A stretch of 64,000 nt of DNA, from NCBI GenBank assembly GCA_002633005.1, contig NMRA01000268.1, forward strand, positions 287,982 to 351,981, read 5' to 3'. The DNA is from Phoronis australis. Lineage: Eukaryota > Phoronida > Phoronidae. Under the pieces are notes generated by a model. That model had not been told where the DNA came from, ran no database searches, and worked only from the letters and a program-made list of their open reading frames with translations. How positions within the stretch are numbered: the stretch's first letter is position 1; the number at the start of each line of letters is the position of its first letter. Position numbers and translations under genes: made by a program. Shown piece after piece: positions 25,201-37,200 of this stretch.

Positions 25201-28200
25201 TAATGAAAATTTTAGTTTGTAAAAGAAACCATTTCAAAATTCTATTCTTTTCGTTTTGGAGACCAAATATTATGGTGGTTTTGTCTATTTCAAAATTTAC
25301 TTGCATTGCAGTCGTTAACCAGAGACGTACCCCATGCCAGAAAGAATTAACATGTTCACATTCAAAGAATAAGTGTTCTAGAGTTTCGGGAAAGCATGTA
25401 TATGATCTCCTAAACCGTTCGCAGGATCTTTACTTAATTTAGCAAGTGTATTTATATGATGTTGACTACGGAAGACGACGACTTTCGGACAGATCTGACT
25501 ACTGCTGTGCCCTCTAGTGTCAATTTTAGTTTTTTATGTTTAACTCAGTATCTTCAAAGGTCCTCAACAGATTTTCATAAAATTTTAAATATAGGCATCT
25601 ATTGGCGTGATGATGCTATCTTCCTGTTTTTGGATGGAATCAAGGTATTTTGCACCACCTAGTGGCCATTTTTGCTATTTTCAAATCTTGTTTTTGGCGT
25701 CCACCCCTGTATCAACCAAATCATTTGAAAATTGGCAAAAATGTTCTCAGTGTGAAGACAACCTTTGATGATGGTGAGTGACTACTGTGGCGCCTCCTAG
25801 TGGTAGTTTTGTTTTGCTCCCATAGTTGTATCTCCTAAACCCACTGCAGGATGTTTACTAAATTTAGTAAGTGTATTTATATGAAGATAACAACAGACGA
25901 CGACGACTTTCTGGTGGATTCAACGGACACTGTGCCCACTAGTGGCAATTTCATTTTATTCTGTTTTCCTTTGTTTCTCTGAAGTTCCTTGACAGATTTT
26001 TATGAAATATGGCATGTTCCTGTTTTTGGATGGATTGTATTGGCCATTTTTATGATACAAATAACCCTAAAAGCACACCATTTGCAATGCATTCGTGGGC
26101 GCATTTCAACGCTCCGCGTTGCTCTTGTTTCTTGAACCTTATTGTTTTGGTGTTTTTTTGGAACAAGTTTATTATCACTAAAATAGCTTGCTTAGAAAAA
26201 ATGCTGTTGACTGCATAATCCTCTGATGTCATCAGTCAGGTCACCATTTGCGACAAGCCTTTTTGACTCCAAAATGTGGTACAACCTCTTCGTGCTAAGT
26301 TGACAGTAGAGCTGTTCTGGTCTGCATCACAACAAGCATGATGTCTGCTCTGCCACTTCTTTTAAACGTCTTTCTGCATTACAATGTTCCTTGCCTATGT
26401 TGTCAGGAGTCGATGAACCGATTAATCAGGGAACCCCCTTGCGCCAATTTGGACAGAGAAAGTCCATGCAGACCAACCCGTGGCCTAGACTGCTTGTTCT
26501 AGCTTAGCATTCATTGTTAAAGGCGAAGGCAACCTTTTTCCATGTCATTTTGAGCTAAAATAAGGTTGGTTGGTTATCCTAGACATATTTTCCACTTAAT
26601 TACAGCTTTTCGTAATTTTATTAATTACTCGTCCGCTACTGCGGAAGTGACGTTTTAGGAGGCAAGCATTTCGCGCCAATTTCTTTTCATATAGTCCGAC
26701 TGTGAGAGCTGCCAAGTCAGTCATTGTTCTACCTCGGTTGTGTTAAGTTCCGTCGTCGTTTGCTTTCATTTACTTGTCAGACAACATGCCACACTGTTGC
26801 TGCGTACCAGAATGTACATCGGCTCACGCACGCTTTGGGAGTACCTTTGCATCGCTTTCCGATGGATGACACACTTAATTCGCCGTACTTGGCTCGTTCG
26901 TGTGAAGAACGCAGCGTTACCTGTCCACGCAACGTACAAAGCAGTGAAGAATTACCGTGTGTGCGGCAAGCAATTTCTGCCCTCCGGTTACGAAAGGGAT
27001 TTGTACTCTGAACTGATGAAGGTCCCTGCGAAACAACGCCTGAAGAAGGATGCCATTCTGTCTGTGTTGATTCCCGGCAGTGCCCCGTCGCCACCCCCGA
27101 GAAGTGCGTTTTTAAAGCGAGAAGCCTCGCGAGCTGTGGCCAGTACAGTGACTGGAGCCAGTGGAGGCACTTCATCTACTGTCACCCATGCCTCCGAATG
27201 TACCCCAGAGCGTGCAATTCCTGGAACCAGTAGTGATTGCCCTGTGCTGTTTTCTCCAGCCCAGAGCCTCTAAGCAGCCCTGCAACGATACTGAGTAGTG
27301 GGAGTGATTACAGGCCCAGTTCGACACCCAGTGAAGAGGACAGTTTGTCGTTCAGTGAACAGATCGGTGAGCCAAACTTTGATAAGTTTATCGTGGACTT
27401 GTCTATTTAGAAGGTGCCAGGTGTGTGGCGAGGGAGTCACACGACACGATGTAAGCAGTTTGGGTGCTCAGGTCACCATCCAGTGGGAGTGTGTCGCGGG
27501 ACACTCTGGCAAGTGGGACAGTTGTTCCTCTGTCCGTGGTATGCCGGAGGTCCACTTAACCATGTCCAGTAGTGGCTTGGCCTCGTCGAACTCTGAACAG
27601 CACAAGCATTCCATTGAGGTAGGCATAACAACGCACACAGTGCATTTGCACCAAGATGTGTCACCACGTCTGTCCTCAGTAGCCGCCTCGTTTCTCTCAA
27701 CAGCTGCCTGTGCCTGTGCGTACTCTGCCTCGTTATACTCGGGCTCAAACATGTACCCACCCACTGAATGTCCGTGAAAAAATTCCTCGTCACCACTGCT
27801 GTGAACAAGGTCTCCGTCACTCACACTACTGTCACTGTGATACGGGTCACCGACTCCAGCCATTTTCAGCTTACAACACACTAAACAATCCCTAAATCCA
27901 ACGTAGTTGAGTTCTCTACTAACCTATCTTGCCGCAGAATACTCGCCGATGAAAAGTGGTGGCGACAATTGTTGAAAAACAGCACAAAACAAAAGTAGAT
28001 AGAATAGATTCGCACGGTAAAGTCAACGCAAAACCAAGTGGCGGGAAACGCTTCCCTCCTAAAAACGTCACTTCCGGAGTAGCGGACGAGTAATTAATAA
28101 AGTTACGAAAAGCTGTAATTAAATGGAAAATATGTCTAGGATAACCAACCCACCTTATTTTGGCTCAAAATGACATGGAAAAAGGTTGCCTTTGCCTTTA

Positions 28201-31200
28201 AAGTGTCGGAAAAAAACAGTCGTCTTCCAACGTCTGCTTTCATATTTCACTTTGAAATTCCTGCACCATCCATAATACCGATTAGGGTTTTTTGTGTACT
28301 TTGCCTGATGTTTTCTCACCAGGTCTAACAAATGATATGCTCCCCGTCCCTACACTAGGTCACTTAGTAACTATCACTACAATCCTTGCCTTCTCCAGAA
28401 TAATTGCCAGTTCCATTAATACCTTGTCATGTTGCCACCTATATCTACCCTGCGACAGAGCTGTCCTGATAACATGTCTCAGTGGACACCTGTTCTCTGT
28501 CAGACCCCATCTCATCTGCACAAGTTAGACAGTGTTTGTAATAGGTCGTACACGGACCTAAGTAAAACCTGTATTTTGAATGGTTCCATTCTCCATAGTT
28601 CAGACCTCGTTAACTTCCTGCTGTCTGTCCTTGTCCAAGTGCCCTGGACTCTTCTTCGCACCTTCTAATAGCCCGTTGCACCATTTGTCTTCTTGCCATT
28701 TTTCAGTAGCTTTCAAAAGACTTACATTGTGTATTTTTCTCTGTTATGCAGGATAAGCAAGTCATTGGTATTGGAAGTGGGTCAACAGTTGTGTTTGCTG
28801 TGGACAGGATTGGTAAAATTTGATGCTTCTGAACAGGATTTATGCATCTAAAAGTAGTTTATTGAACATACATTTTGCCATTTCTTCCAAAGGAATTTCA
28901 TGATGGTATTAAGATTATACCTTACTTTGATTGGGAGTCTAAAAACCAGTTCTTCATATTTTAAAATATACTGTGTTTCACCTGGTCTAAATATTAAAGT
29001 TTTGAAAATGCTAAGATTGGAAAAAAGTATTTTTTATCCACAGATTTTTTAACAAGTAGCCTTTATTCGAAATAATGATGGGCAATTGCTAATTGCCATA
29101 TACAATGGTCAGGCGTATCTTTTAAAGTGGGTATGTCTCATTTTAAATTTTGTGTTATTAAAAAATAACATTTCATACGAAATATTCTTCTGGTATTCTG
29201 AGCTTGACAGAACCAGTTACATAAAACGCGGATCAGTTTGAAAATTTCGTTTGAACTAAATTTTGTTCTGAAAACAAGAAGATGGCATTGTTTTGATTTC
29301 ATTGTCTTTAAATCTCAATCATTTTGTATGTCTGTGATTGGTCCAAATGATTTTACATTACTGTTTTACAGTGGCACGAGTGAAAGCTGAACACTTAGAG
29401 CTGGTGTGCATTCCTACATCCTTCCAAGCTCGTCAGCTCATCATAGCGGGTGGACTGAGGCTAGGGGACCTGCAAGCTTATCCTGAGGTATGTCCATGTT
29501 TGCTGTGTAGTCCATTTTGTTTTAGTAATGAAACTGACACGTTTTACACAAAAGATTTTATGGTTTGGAAATAAATGGTAATTAAGACTGTTAGGTTATT
29601 CAGATCATTATTGAAGCAGTTACAAACTTGACTTGGATGTGATTTCTTGGCTTTGAAAGAACTGATAGCTTGAGACCAGGCTATATAAGTTGGCTTGTCA
29701 TTTTATGCGCCAAGCAGGTCTCAAAAAATAACGAACTTTCAATTTTTTTGCTAGTCCTTCTCGTGTCCGTAAAGAACAAGTTGAGATGCATTTTTATGCG
29801 CCCACATATTTATATGTGGACGCATTATGCCGTCATCTCCGTCCGTCCGTCTGTACGGGCGGCGTCCGTCCGGCGTCTGGTGTCCGGCGTCCGCTGCTCT
29901 TTCTCCAAAACCCTTTGACATATGTTCATGAAATTTGGCACATATGTTCCATTTATGAATGGGACGGCATGTGCGAACTTTCGGACGGATCCGACTACCG
30001 GTGTGCCCCCTAGTGGCAATTTTAGTTTTTTACGCTTACCTTTGTATCTTCAAAAGTCCTGAACGGATTTTCATGAAATTTGGTATTAGGCACCTATTAG
30101 TGAGGTGACGCTATCCTGCCGTTTTCAGATGGATTCGACATAGTTTGCGCCACCTAGTGGCCATTTTTAATGTTTTCGAGTCTGTTTTTGTGCGTCCACC
30201 CCTCTATCAACCAAACTGCTCAAAGAATGATTGTGAAAATTGGCATGTTTATGCTTACTATGTAGAGGACGGTTGACCATGATTTTCCGATGATTTCGAC
30301 CACTGTGGCGCCTCCTAGTGGCAGTTTTGTTTTTTTTGCGCCTATGGCTGTAACTCCTAAACCGTTCACAGGATCGTTAGGAAATTGTGTAAGTATATTT
30401 ATATGATGTTAACAACGGAAGATGACGACTTTTGGATGGATCCGACTACCAGTGTGCCCCCTAGTGGCAATTGTAATTTTTTTACGCTTACCTTTGTATC
30501 TTCAAAAGTTTTGAACGGATTTTCATGAAATTTGGTATGTAGGCACCTATTAGTGAGATGACGCTATCCTCCCGTTTTCAGATGGATTCAACATAGTTTG
30601 CGCCACCTAATGGCCATTTTTAGTGTTTTCGAGTCTGTTTTTGTGTGTCCACCCCTCTATCAACCAAACCGCTCGAAGGATGATTGTGAAAATTGGCATG
30701 TATATGCTTACTATGTAGAGGACGGTTGACGATGATTTTCAGACGATTTGGACTACTGTGGCGCCTCCTAGAGGCAGTTTTGTTTTTTTTGCGCCTTTGG
30801 CTGTATCTCCTAAACCGTTCGCAGGATCTTTACGAAATTTAATAAGTGTGTACATATTATGTTAAAAACAGACGATGACGACTTTTGGACGGATCCGCCT
30901 ACCAGTGTTCCCCCTAGTGGCAATTTTATTTTTTTACGTTTACCTCTGTATCTTCACAAGTCCTTAATGGATTTTCATGAAATTTGGTATATAGGCACCT
31001 ATTAGTGCGATGACGCTATCCTCCCGTTTTCGGATGGATTCGACCTAGTTTGCGACACCCAGTGGCCATTTTTACTGTTTTTGAGTCTGTTTTTTGGCGT
31101 CCACCCCTCTATCAACCAAACCGCTATAAGTATGATTGTGAAAATTGGCATGTATGTTCTTACTATGAAGAGGACGGTTGACGCTGAATTTCCCATGACT

Positions 31201-34200
31201 TTGATTACTGTGGCGCCTCCTAGTGGCAGTTTTTTTTTGCGCCCATGGCTGTATCTCCTAAACCGTTTGCAGGATCTTTACTAAATTTAGCAAGTGTATT
31301 TATGTGATGTTGACAACGGACGATGACGACTTTAGGATGATTCTGACTACCGGTATGCCTCTAGTGGCAATTTTAGTATTTTACATTGACCTCTGTATTT
31401 TCATAGGTCTTCAGGTGTATACTTTGTGTTACTTCGTGACTATGAAGGAAAAGTTCCAAGTAGAAATTTGTTTCTGGCATTCTAATGCTGTGCTAATCTC
31501 GTATGTTGGTAAATTTGTTTTTAATTCTATGTTTCTGTGGTGCTTTAAGCAACTGATGTATAGGATGTGCTTGTATTATGAAGATCACTCACATTTTGCC
31601 CCTAGCCTATTGAGGAGACAATGACCATGCCTTTCCATTTTGCAAAGTAAAACATACTACATATATGCCCTCTACTGGTCACTTTATGGTACCAATAAAC
31701 AACCCTAGAAGGATACCGTATGCGGTGCAATTGTGGGCACATTTCAACGCTCTGCGTTGCTCTTGTATAGTATTAAGTTGTTTGAATCAAAAGTTCATCT
31801 CTGACAAAATGCAGATTTTTAGTCGCATGAGAACGATGAAAAATGTTTGGTTTGCAGTCTGACACAACAAGATTTTATTGCACATTCAGCAAAAATGACC
31901 GTACCCTGACATTGAAAGGGGGATATATAAAATATTTTACCTACCGATCATCCCATATTAGAAGAATGAGCAAAGAGCAAGGGCAAATACAAGTATTTCA
32001 AGGGACTCGAAATAAAACAACAGCCAGACTGGAGTAACAGTTTATGAAAGTCTGATAGACCCGTTTTTCAGTATCTGGCAAACACGCGACATATGTCAGC
32101 ACCTAATAAAGTCTTCATGAGCCCTTCGAATCAATAGCACCATGTAATTAAAGCTGCATGTTACTGTGTTTAGTTGGCAAAGTACCAAAATAGAATTACA
32201 CCCGTCACTCTCATATAATTGGTCTCGTGATATTCCTTACTGTGACTGGGTTCTATTACCATTGCAAACAACATCAAAACCATCGGGGATTCAAAATTAC
32301 ACTTCAGAGTTTATTGGAATTGGCCACTCCTAAAATTACAAATTAGAAAATGGTAAGTATTTGCATTCCCTCTGACTTGAGTTGCTGACTCATTCAGCTA
32401 CTATTCAAATTCTGATAAACAAGGTAATGTTTTTAAATCCCAAATCACCAAATCATCACAAAACCCAAAGACTTAGAAACCAAGCCCTGCCATTGAGTAT
32501 GAATGGAAGTCCAATTGAGAACATGAGTTTCTTTAAGTACCTGGGATTAACATATGATGAAAATCTTAAATTCTCTCACCACGTTGATTATATCTCGAAA
32601 AAGGTGTCTAAGAAAATTGGCGTATTGAAACGCATCAGTAAATTTGTGATCAGAGTAACACTGAAAACCCTTTTCAATGCTATCATTCGATCTCACCTAG
32701 ATTATTGCCTCCCGGTGGGGCATTGCATCAAACTAGGATATGAAAACCATCCAGGTTATCCAAAATAGGGCTGCCCAGATTATTCTGGGAGCTGGTGTGA
32801 GAGATATTAACATTGAAAACCTTCATACGGAGACTTGAATAATGAAAATACACACAAGACATAAATGCCTAAGTATCTGCTTGTTGTATGTACAAATGTT
32901 TGAAACGTCTTGTCCCAGCATACTTAAATTCTAAGTTTAAGATGACTTCTAATCGCTACAATACTAGGTCCTCATTATCATCCAACTTCAACCTTCCAAA
33001 ACCCAGAAACGAAACTGGGAAAAAATCATTTTCCTACAGCGGGCCCTGTTTATGGGACTATCCTCATTGTAAATATTACATTACTAAATAATAATGTGGT
33101 TAAGAATTCAATGATGACAGCTCAGCAGTAATGAATCAAACGCCCTGCTAAGAGATCAGTATTTTCAGAAAACTTAGTCAGGGGTATTCATCATCCAAAC
33201 CTGTACATCTTTATGTCTAGTGTATCTGAAGTCAGGTCAGCCTCCATGGAAATTTCACAAATTTCTTATTTGTGTTTATGTGCACTTGACATTGCTATTC
33301 TAATTGCAGTTATTAACACATTATTTATATGCTACATATGCAAGCTCATTGGGATAACCTCGGTCAGCTTCAACTGCTTGGAAAACACTCACCAACCATT
33401 CTCAGCCTTTTTGAATTTTGACAGTTTTAATAGTCTTGAACAAAGATTTTATTAAATACATGTGCCCATTTGCACAAAAGTGAGCACAATTAGTTTAGAA
33501 TCTATGGAAAAGGGAAGGTTGACCCACTTTTTTGACTTCCAATTACCTTCATACAACAGAGGTATTGTTTGTCAAAAATGAAGATTTGGGATGTTGTAAG
33601 GTTATGTAGGACTGTAGAACAAAATGTCTGAATTTGGCTAAATTTGGAACATCAAATCTCAGAAATGGCTGTTCGGAATCATATGAAATTGTTAGTTACT
33701 ATGTTTCACGCACTGTTATGGAAAACTTGTTTAGGAATTGTTTTTAAAATGTTCCACTTTTGCTTGAGGCTATCAAAATAAAAAAGCACCTAAAAATCAA
33801 ATTCTGCAAGGTTTCTGTTTTTAGAAAATAAATACTTTTAGTGGGTTAACTTCCATAGTTTTATACGTACTTCGCTAAATACACAACGTTGTGGATAAAG
33901 TCCCACATAACTTGCCAGCTGATATCTCCATTGTTTCATGGTATTTCTTTGCAATACAACTACCCCGGTAGTTCAACTATATGAATCTCAAATATGAAAG
34001 TCGTTTTTAGTGTTAGTTTTCAGGAATGCATCAAATAACATCAAAGCAACTTCGGGACTGTTTAACCAATGCATTCATATTTTGCAGTTATCAAGATTTC
34101 AGAAAATTATGCTTTTGTGGGTTTGTAATGGACAGCTAAAAATTGTTCAATGAAAACATTTCCTGTTCTGTACAGGTAGTGTCCTGATCCACATTATGAA

Positions 34201-37200
34201 TGTAAAACCATTACTAAGCCTGCTTGTTCAGTGCTGTTCTCGGAAACTGATCCATTGTCAACTTGGAGGATGCACTTACAATAACCTTTGAGTTGATTGT
34301 GTAGTTCTCTATATAGAAGTGAATTTCAGGGAATGATATGATAAAACGTTATCTCCAGTGAAACTTGAGAAGGCCAGACTAGTATGTGCAAGGTGAAACA
34401 TTCTCAACAAAATCTGTTTACACAATTCAACCTATTGTTATCATGATTTCTACTGTGTACATAAATATTAACTTTCCATTGTGTGCAGAAAGGTAATCTG
34501 CATTGGAAAAGTGGAAAATTGAGAATTTTAGCAATGATTTTTGTGCGAAATTAGTGATGAATCATTATACTATCCCTAAACTTCCTATAGAGTCATTTTC
34601 CTGTATTTCTAGTTATGTATGGTAACATGCCTGATGAACAATATAGTGTTATTTTTATTATTATTATTATTATATTATTATTATTGTTGTTATTTTCACT
34701 TTACCTATATCCTGTTTTGTGGGTTGTATTCTCAAGTTTTGACTGACTAACATTTATTTTCTAGATTATGTTTTCCAAGAGAACACAAATATCCCATGCT
34801 TGTTCAACAATCATGACAACGAGGGCAATTTCTGGTCAGGAAAATTGCTAAGTAAACCGTGAGAAAATTGTAGATTTTTTTCAACATAATTGTTCACACA
34901 GGTCAATGTCTACACCACTGTAGTGTTAATTTATGCGAAATGGCATCATCGTGGATTCAGACTGGATGATTCAGGACAAACATAATTTTTGCCTTATCAC
35001 AATGTATAGCAAAAGTTTAAGAGACATGGAACTTGTAACACTAGGATGTTGAATTGTGCTTATTTATATGTTTAGCTGGATGTGGCACTAGATGGCGCTG
35101 ATGAGGTAGACAATAATCTGGATTGCATCAAGGGTGGAGGTGGGTGTCTTGTTCAGGAAAAAATAGTGGCATCGTGTGCTCGCAAGTTTATTGTGATGGC
35201 AGATTTCAGGTGAGGCATTGTTAGGTATTGTTTTGCTTGTATCTAGGCATTAGAGACATACTCCCAATGTAAAACAATAAATTTAATTTGATTAGTTGTT
35301 TAACTGAGAGACAATTTCTTTAGACCATTTGGATGGTTGAGTAGCAATGGGTTCTATGAATAACCTCTTGGCATGTTCTGAGCCAAGTCAGCAGGAGCTA
35401 AACAATATGTAGAATCAATGAGACTTTATTGGGAAATATTAAAGGGGCATTTGCCTGGAAATCACAGATAGCCAATGTGGGGTAAAATATTTTGGTGCAA
35501 CTGCTCATATTCAAATGGGTTTTGCTCTGCATGTGCTCAACCAGTCATACCAATGAATGATTGTATTTGGTGATACACAAGTTGCAATGAGGATGCAAAT
35601 CTTGATTGCTGTCTGGACTTAATGAATGGTAAACATGATTACGTGATTAATATACTTTCAGAAAAGACTCCCAAAAGCTGGGAGACAGCTGGAAAAGAGG
35701 GTTGCCAATTGAAGTCATTCCATCTGCCTACAGGGCAGTGTGTCTGAAACTTTCTAAGTATCTTGGTGGAAAGCCCGAGCTTAGGATGGCAGTGAAGAAA
35801 GCGGTAAGTGTGTTCTGTTTCACTGGGTTATAGCTTACGTGCACAACTGTGTTTAAAGAGGAGACAAAATTTTTTGTCTGAGTTAAAATTGTCAAGAAAC
35901 TTTTGAAAAATTTTTTCAGTTTAATCTGATTATTCAAGGTCTCTCATAACGTTAATGAATTGGAGGACTTTTAAGCAATGAGATTTCATCAATAACGCAA
36001 AAGCGTGATAAGTTAAACCTCTAGGTCAAGTGAATTTTAAACTGTTACTGTGATTTCAAATGCAACTTTTCAACTCCAGTTAAAAACATTCCCCCTTGAA
36101 AGAAATTTGGACGCTTATTAGAACAAATATGGTGGTCATCTACGTTGTACTGTGTTTTATTATTTAGTTAAATATTCCTATAACAGTTTTAGTCACATTT
36201 TGTGGTCTAAACCTGTTTGGATTTCATCACCAATTAATGTCTTTGAAACTAATCATTTTTCTTCAGGGACCTGTTGTGACTGATAATGGTAACTTCATTA
36301 TTGATTGGGTGTTTGACAGAGCGCATGACTGGAAGGAGGTAGATACTACTATCAAGATGATTCCCGGTAGGTGAAACTGGAGCATACGAGTTGATGTCTT
36401 CAGCAAGCCCTTATCATCATGCTTAAGTTTATGTAGAACCCCAGAAAATGTCCAAATTTGGCTGGAACATATTTTATTATATGACCACTGATAATGCTGC
36501 ATTGCCTCTTATTAGATTAAAACGTTCTCGCCTGTTTTGATGAACTTGTATCTTCTGCTCACTTTGTTGTCAGGGATTTATGGTTTAATGTCGTCTGAGT
36601 GGTAGCAACGTCCAGGGTGCATGCCATGGCCTAGCCTGTCGACATTGCCACACAATGAGAGTTATAAATAATGTGTCTTAGCAAATCAGGGGATAGAAGT
36701 ATCAGTGCTCATGTTATAAGATAATTTAAAACTCTATTTCTTTCTGTTTGTCTGTACGAAAACAATCTTTGCCTATAACCCCTACGAAATCGTTTAAAAA
36801 TTGCCATCACCCTGTCAGAATTATCTGTTTGTAGACACAAAGAACTGTGGTGCAAATGCTTCAGAAAATGACTGTGTGGGCTTGCCATTTCAAAATTTGA
36901 CTGCTTCAGATTATTCGTATTTTATTTCTTTATTCCAAATATATGTCAAACAAATCGATCATGGCAACAAAAGTTTAAAAGTGAATAGGCATTTTTCTGA
37001 TTTCATCTTCAGCCATTAAATAGACAGGAGGAAGCAGCTTTAAATCTTGACTTAAATTGGTAGTGTATTTGCTGTTACTGAAATAAATTAATAAGATTTT
37101 TGCCTTGAGTAGTGTTATGTGCAAATCTAAATCATCAAGTTTCACTTGGTTTCTCCATGTTGAAATCTGATATACTTTTCAGGTGTGGTTGAAACTGGAT

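Larger units (their letters stand above)
26517..28201. mobile_element. Kolobok-like DNA transposon, TTAA target duplication, internally deleted
   Basis: TTAA at 26517-26520 and 28198-28201 flanks a 1677-bp element whose ends both read AGGCRAAGGCAACC inward. The inverted repeats are long, about 160 bp (26521-26680 and 28035-28197), with few mismatches and matching 'cttttcgtaa' and 'ttaattactcgtccgctact' blocks. TTAA duplications are typical of Kolobok and piggyBac; the THAP domain inside favours Kolobok. The element holds two convergent remnants: a THAP-transposase 5' part on plus (26786-27570) and a P2X7-ballast-like ORF on minus (27881-27468). The two remnants run into each other near 27570, which is best explained by an internal deletion in a larger two-gene element. 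Confidence 0.82.

Noticed and set aside
24948-25442. 164-codon plus-strand frame
   Set aside because: It is the antisense of the nested LINE C-terminal coding region.
26724-27011. Single continuous THAP protein gene
   Set aside because: The domain pieces lie in three different frames within about 200 bp and a zinc-binding histidine is lost; treated as a pseudogene.
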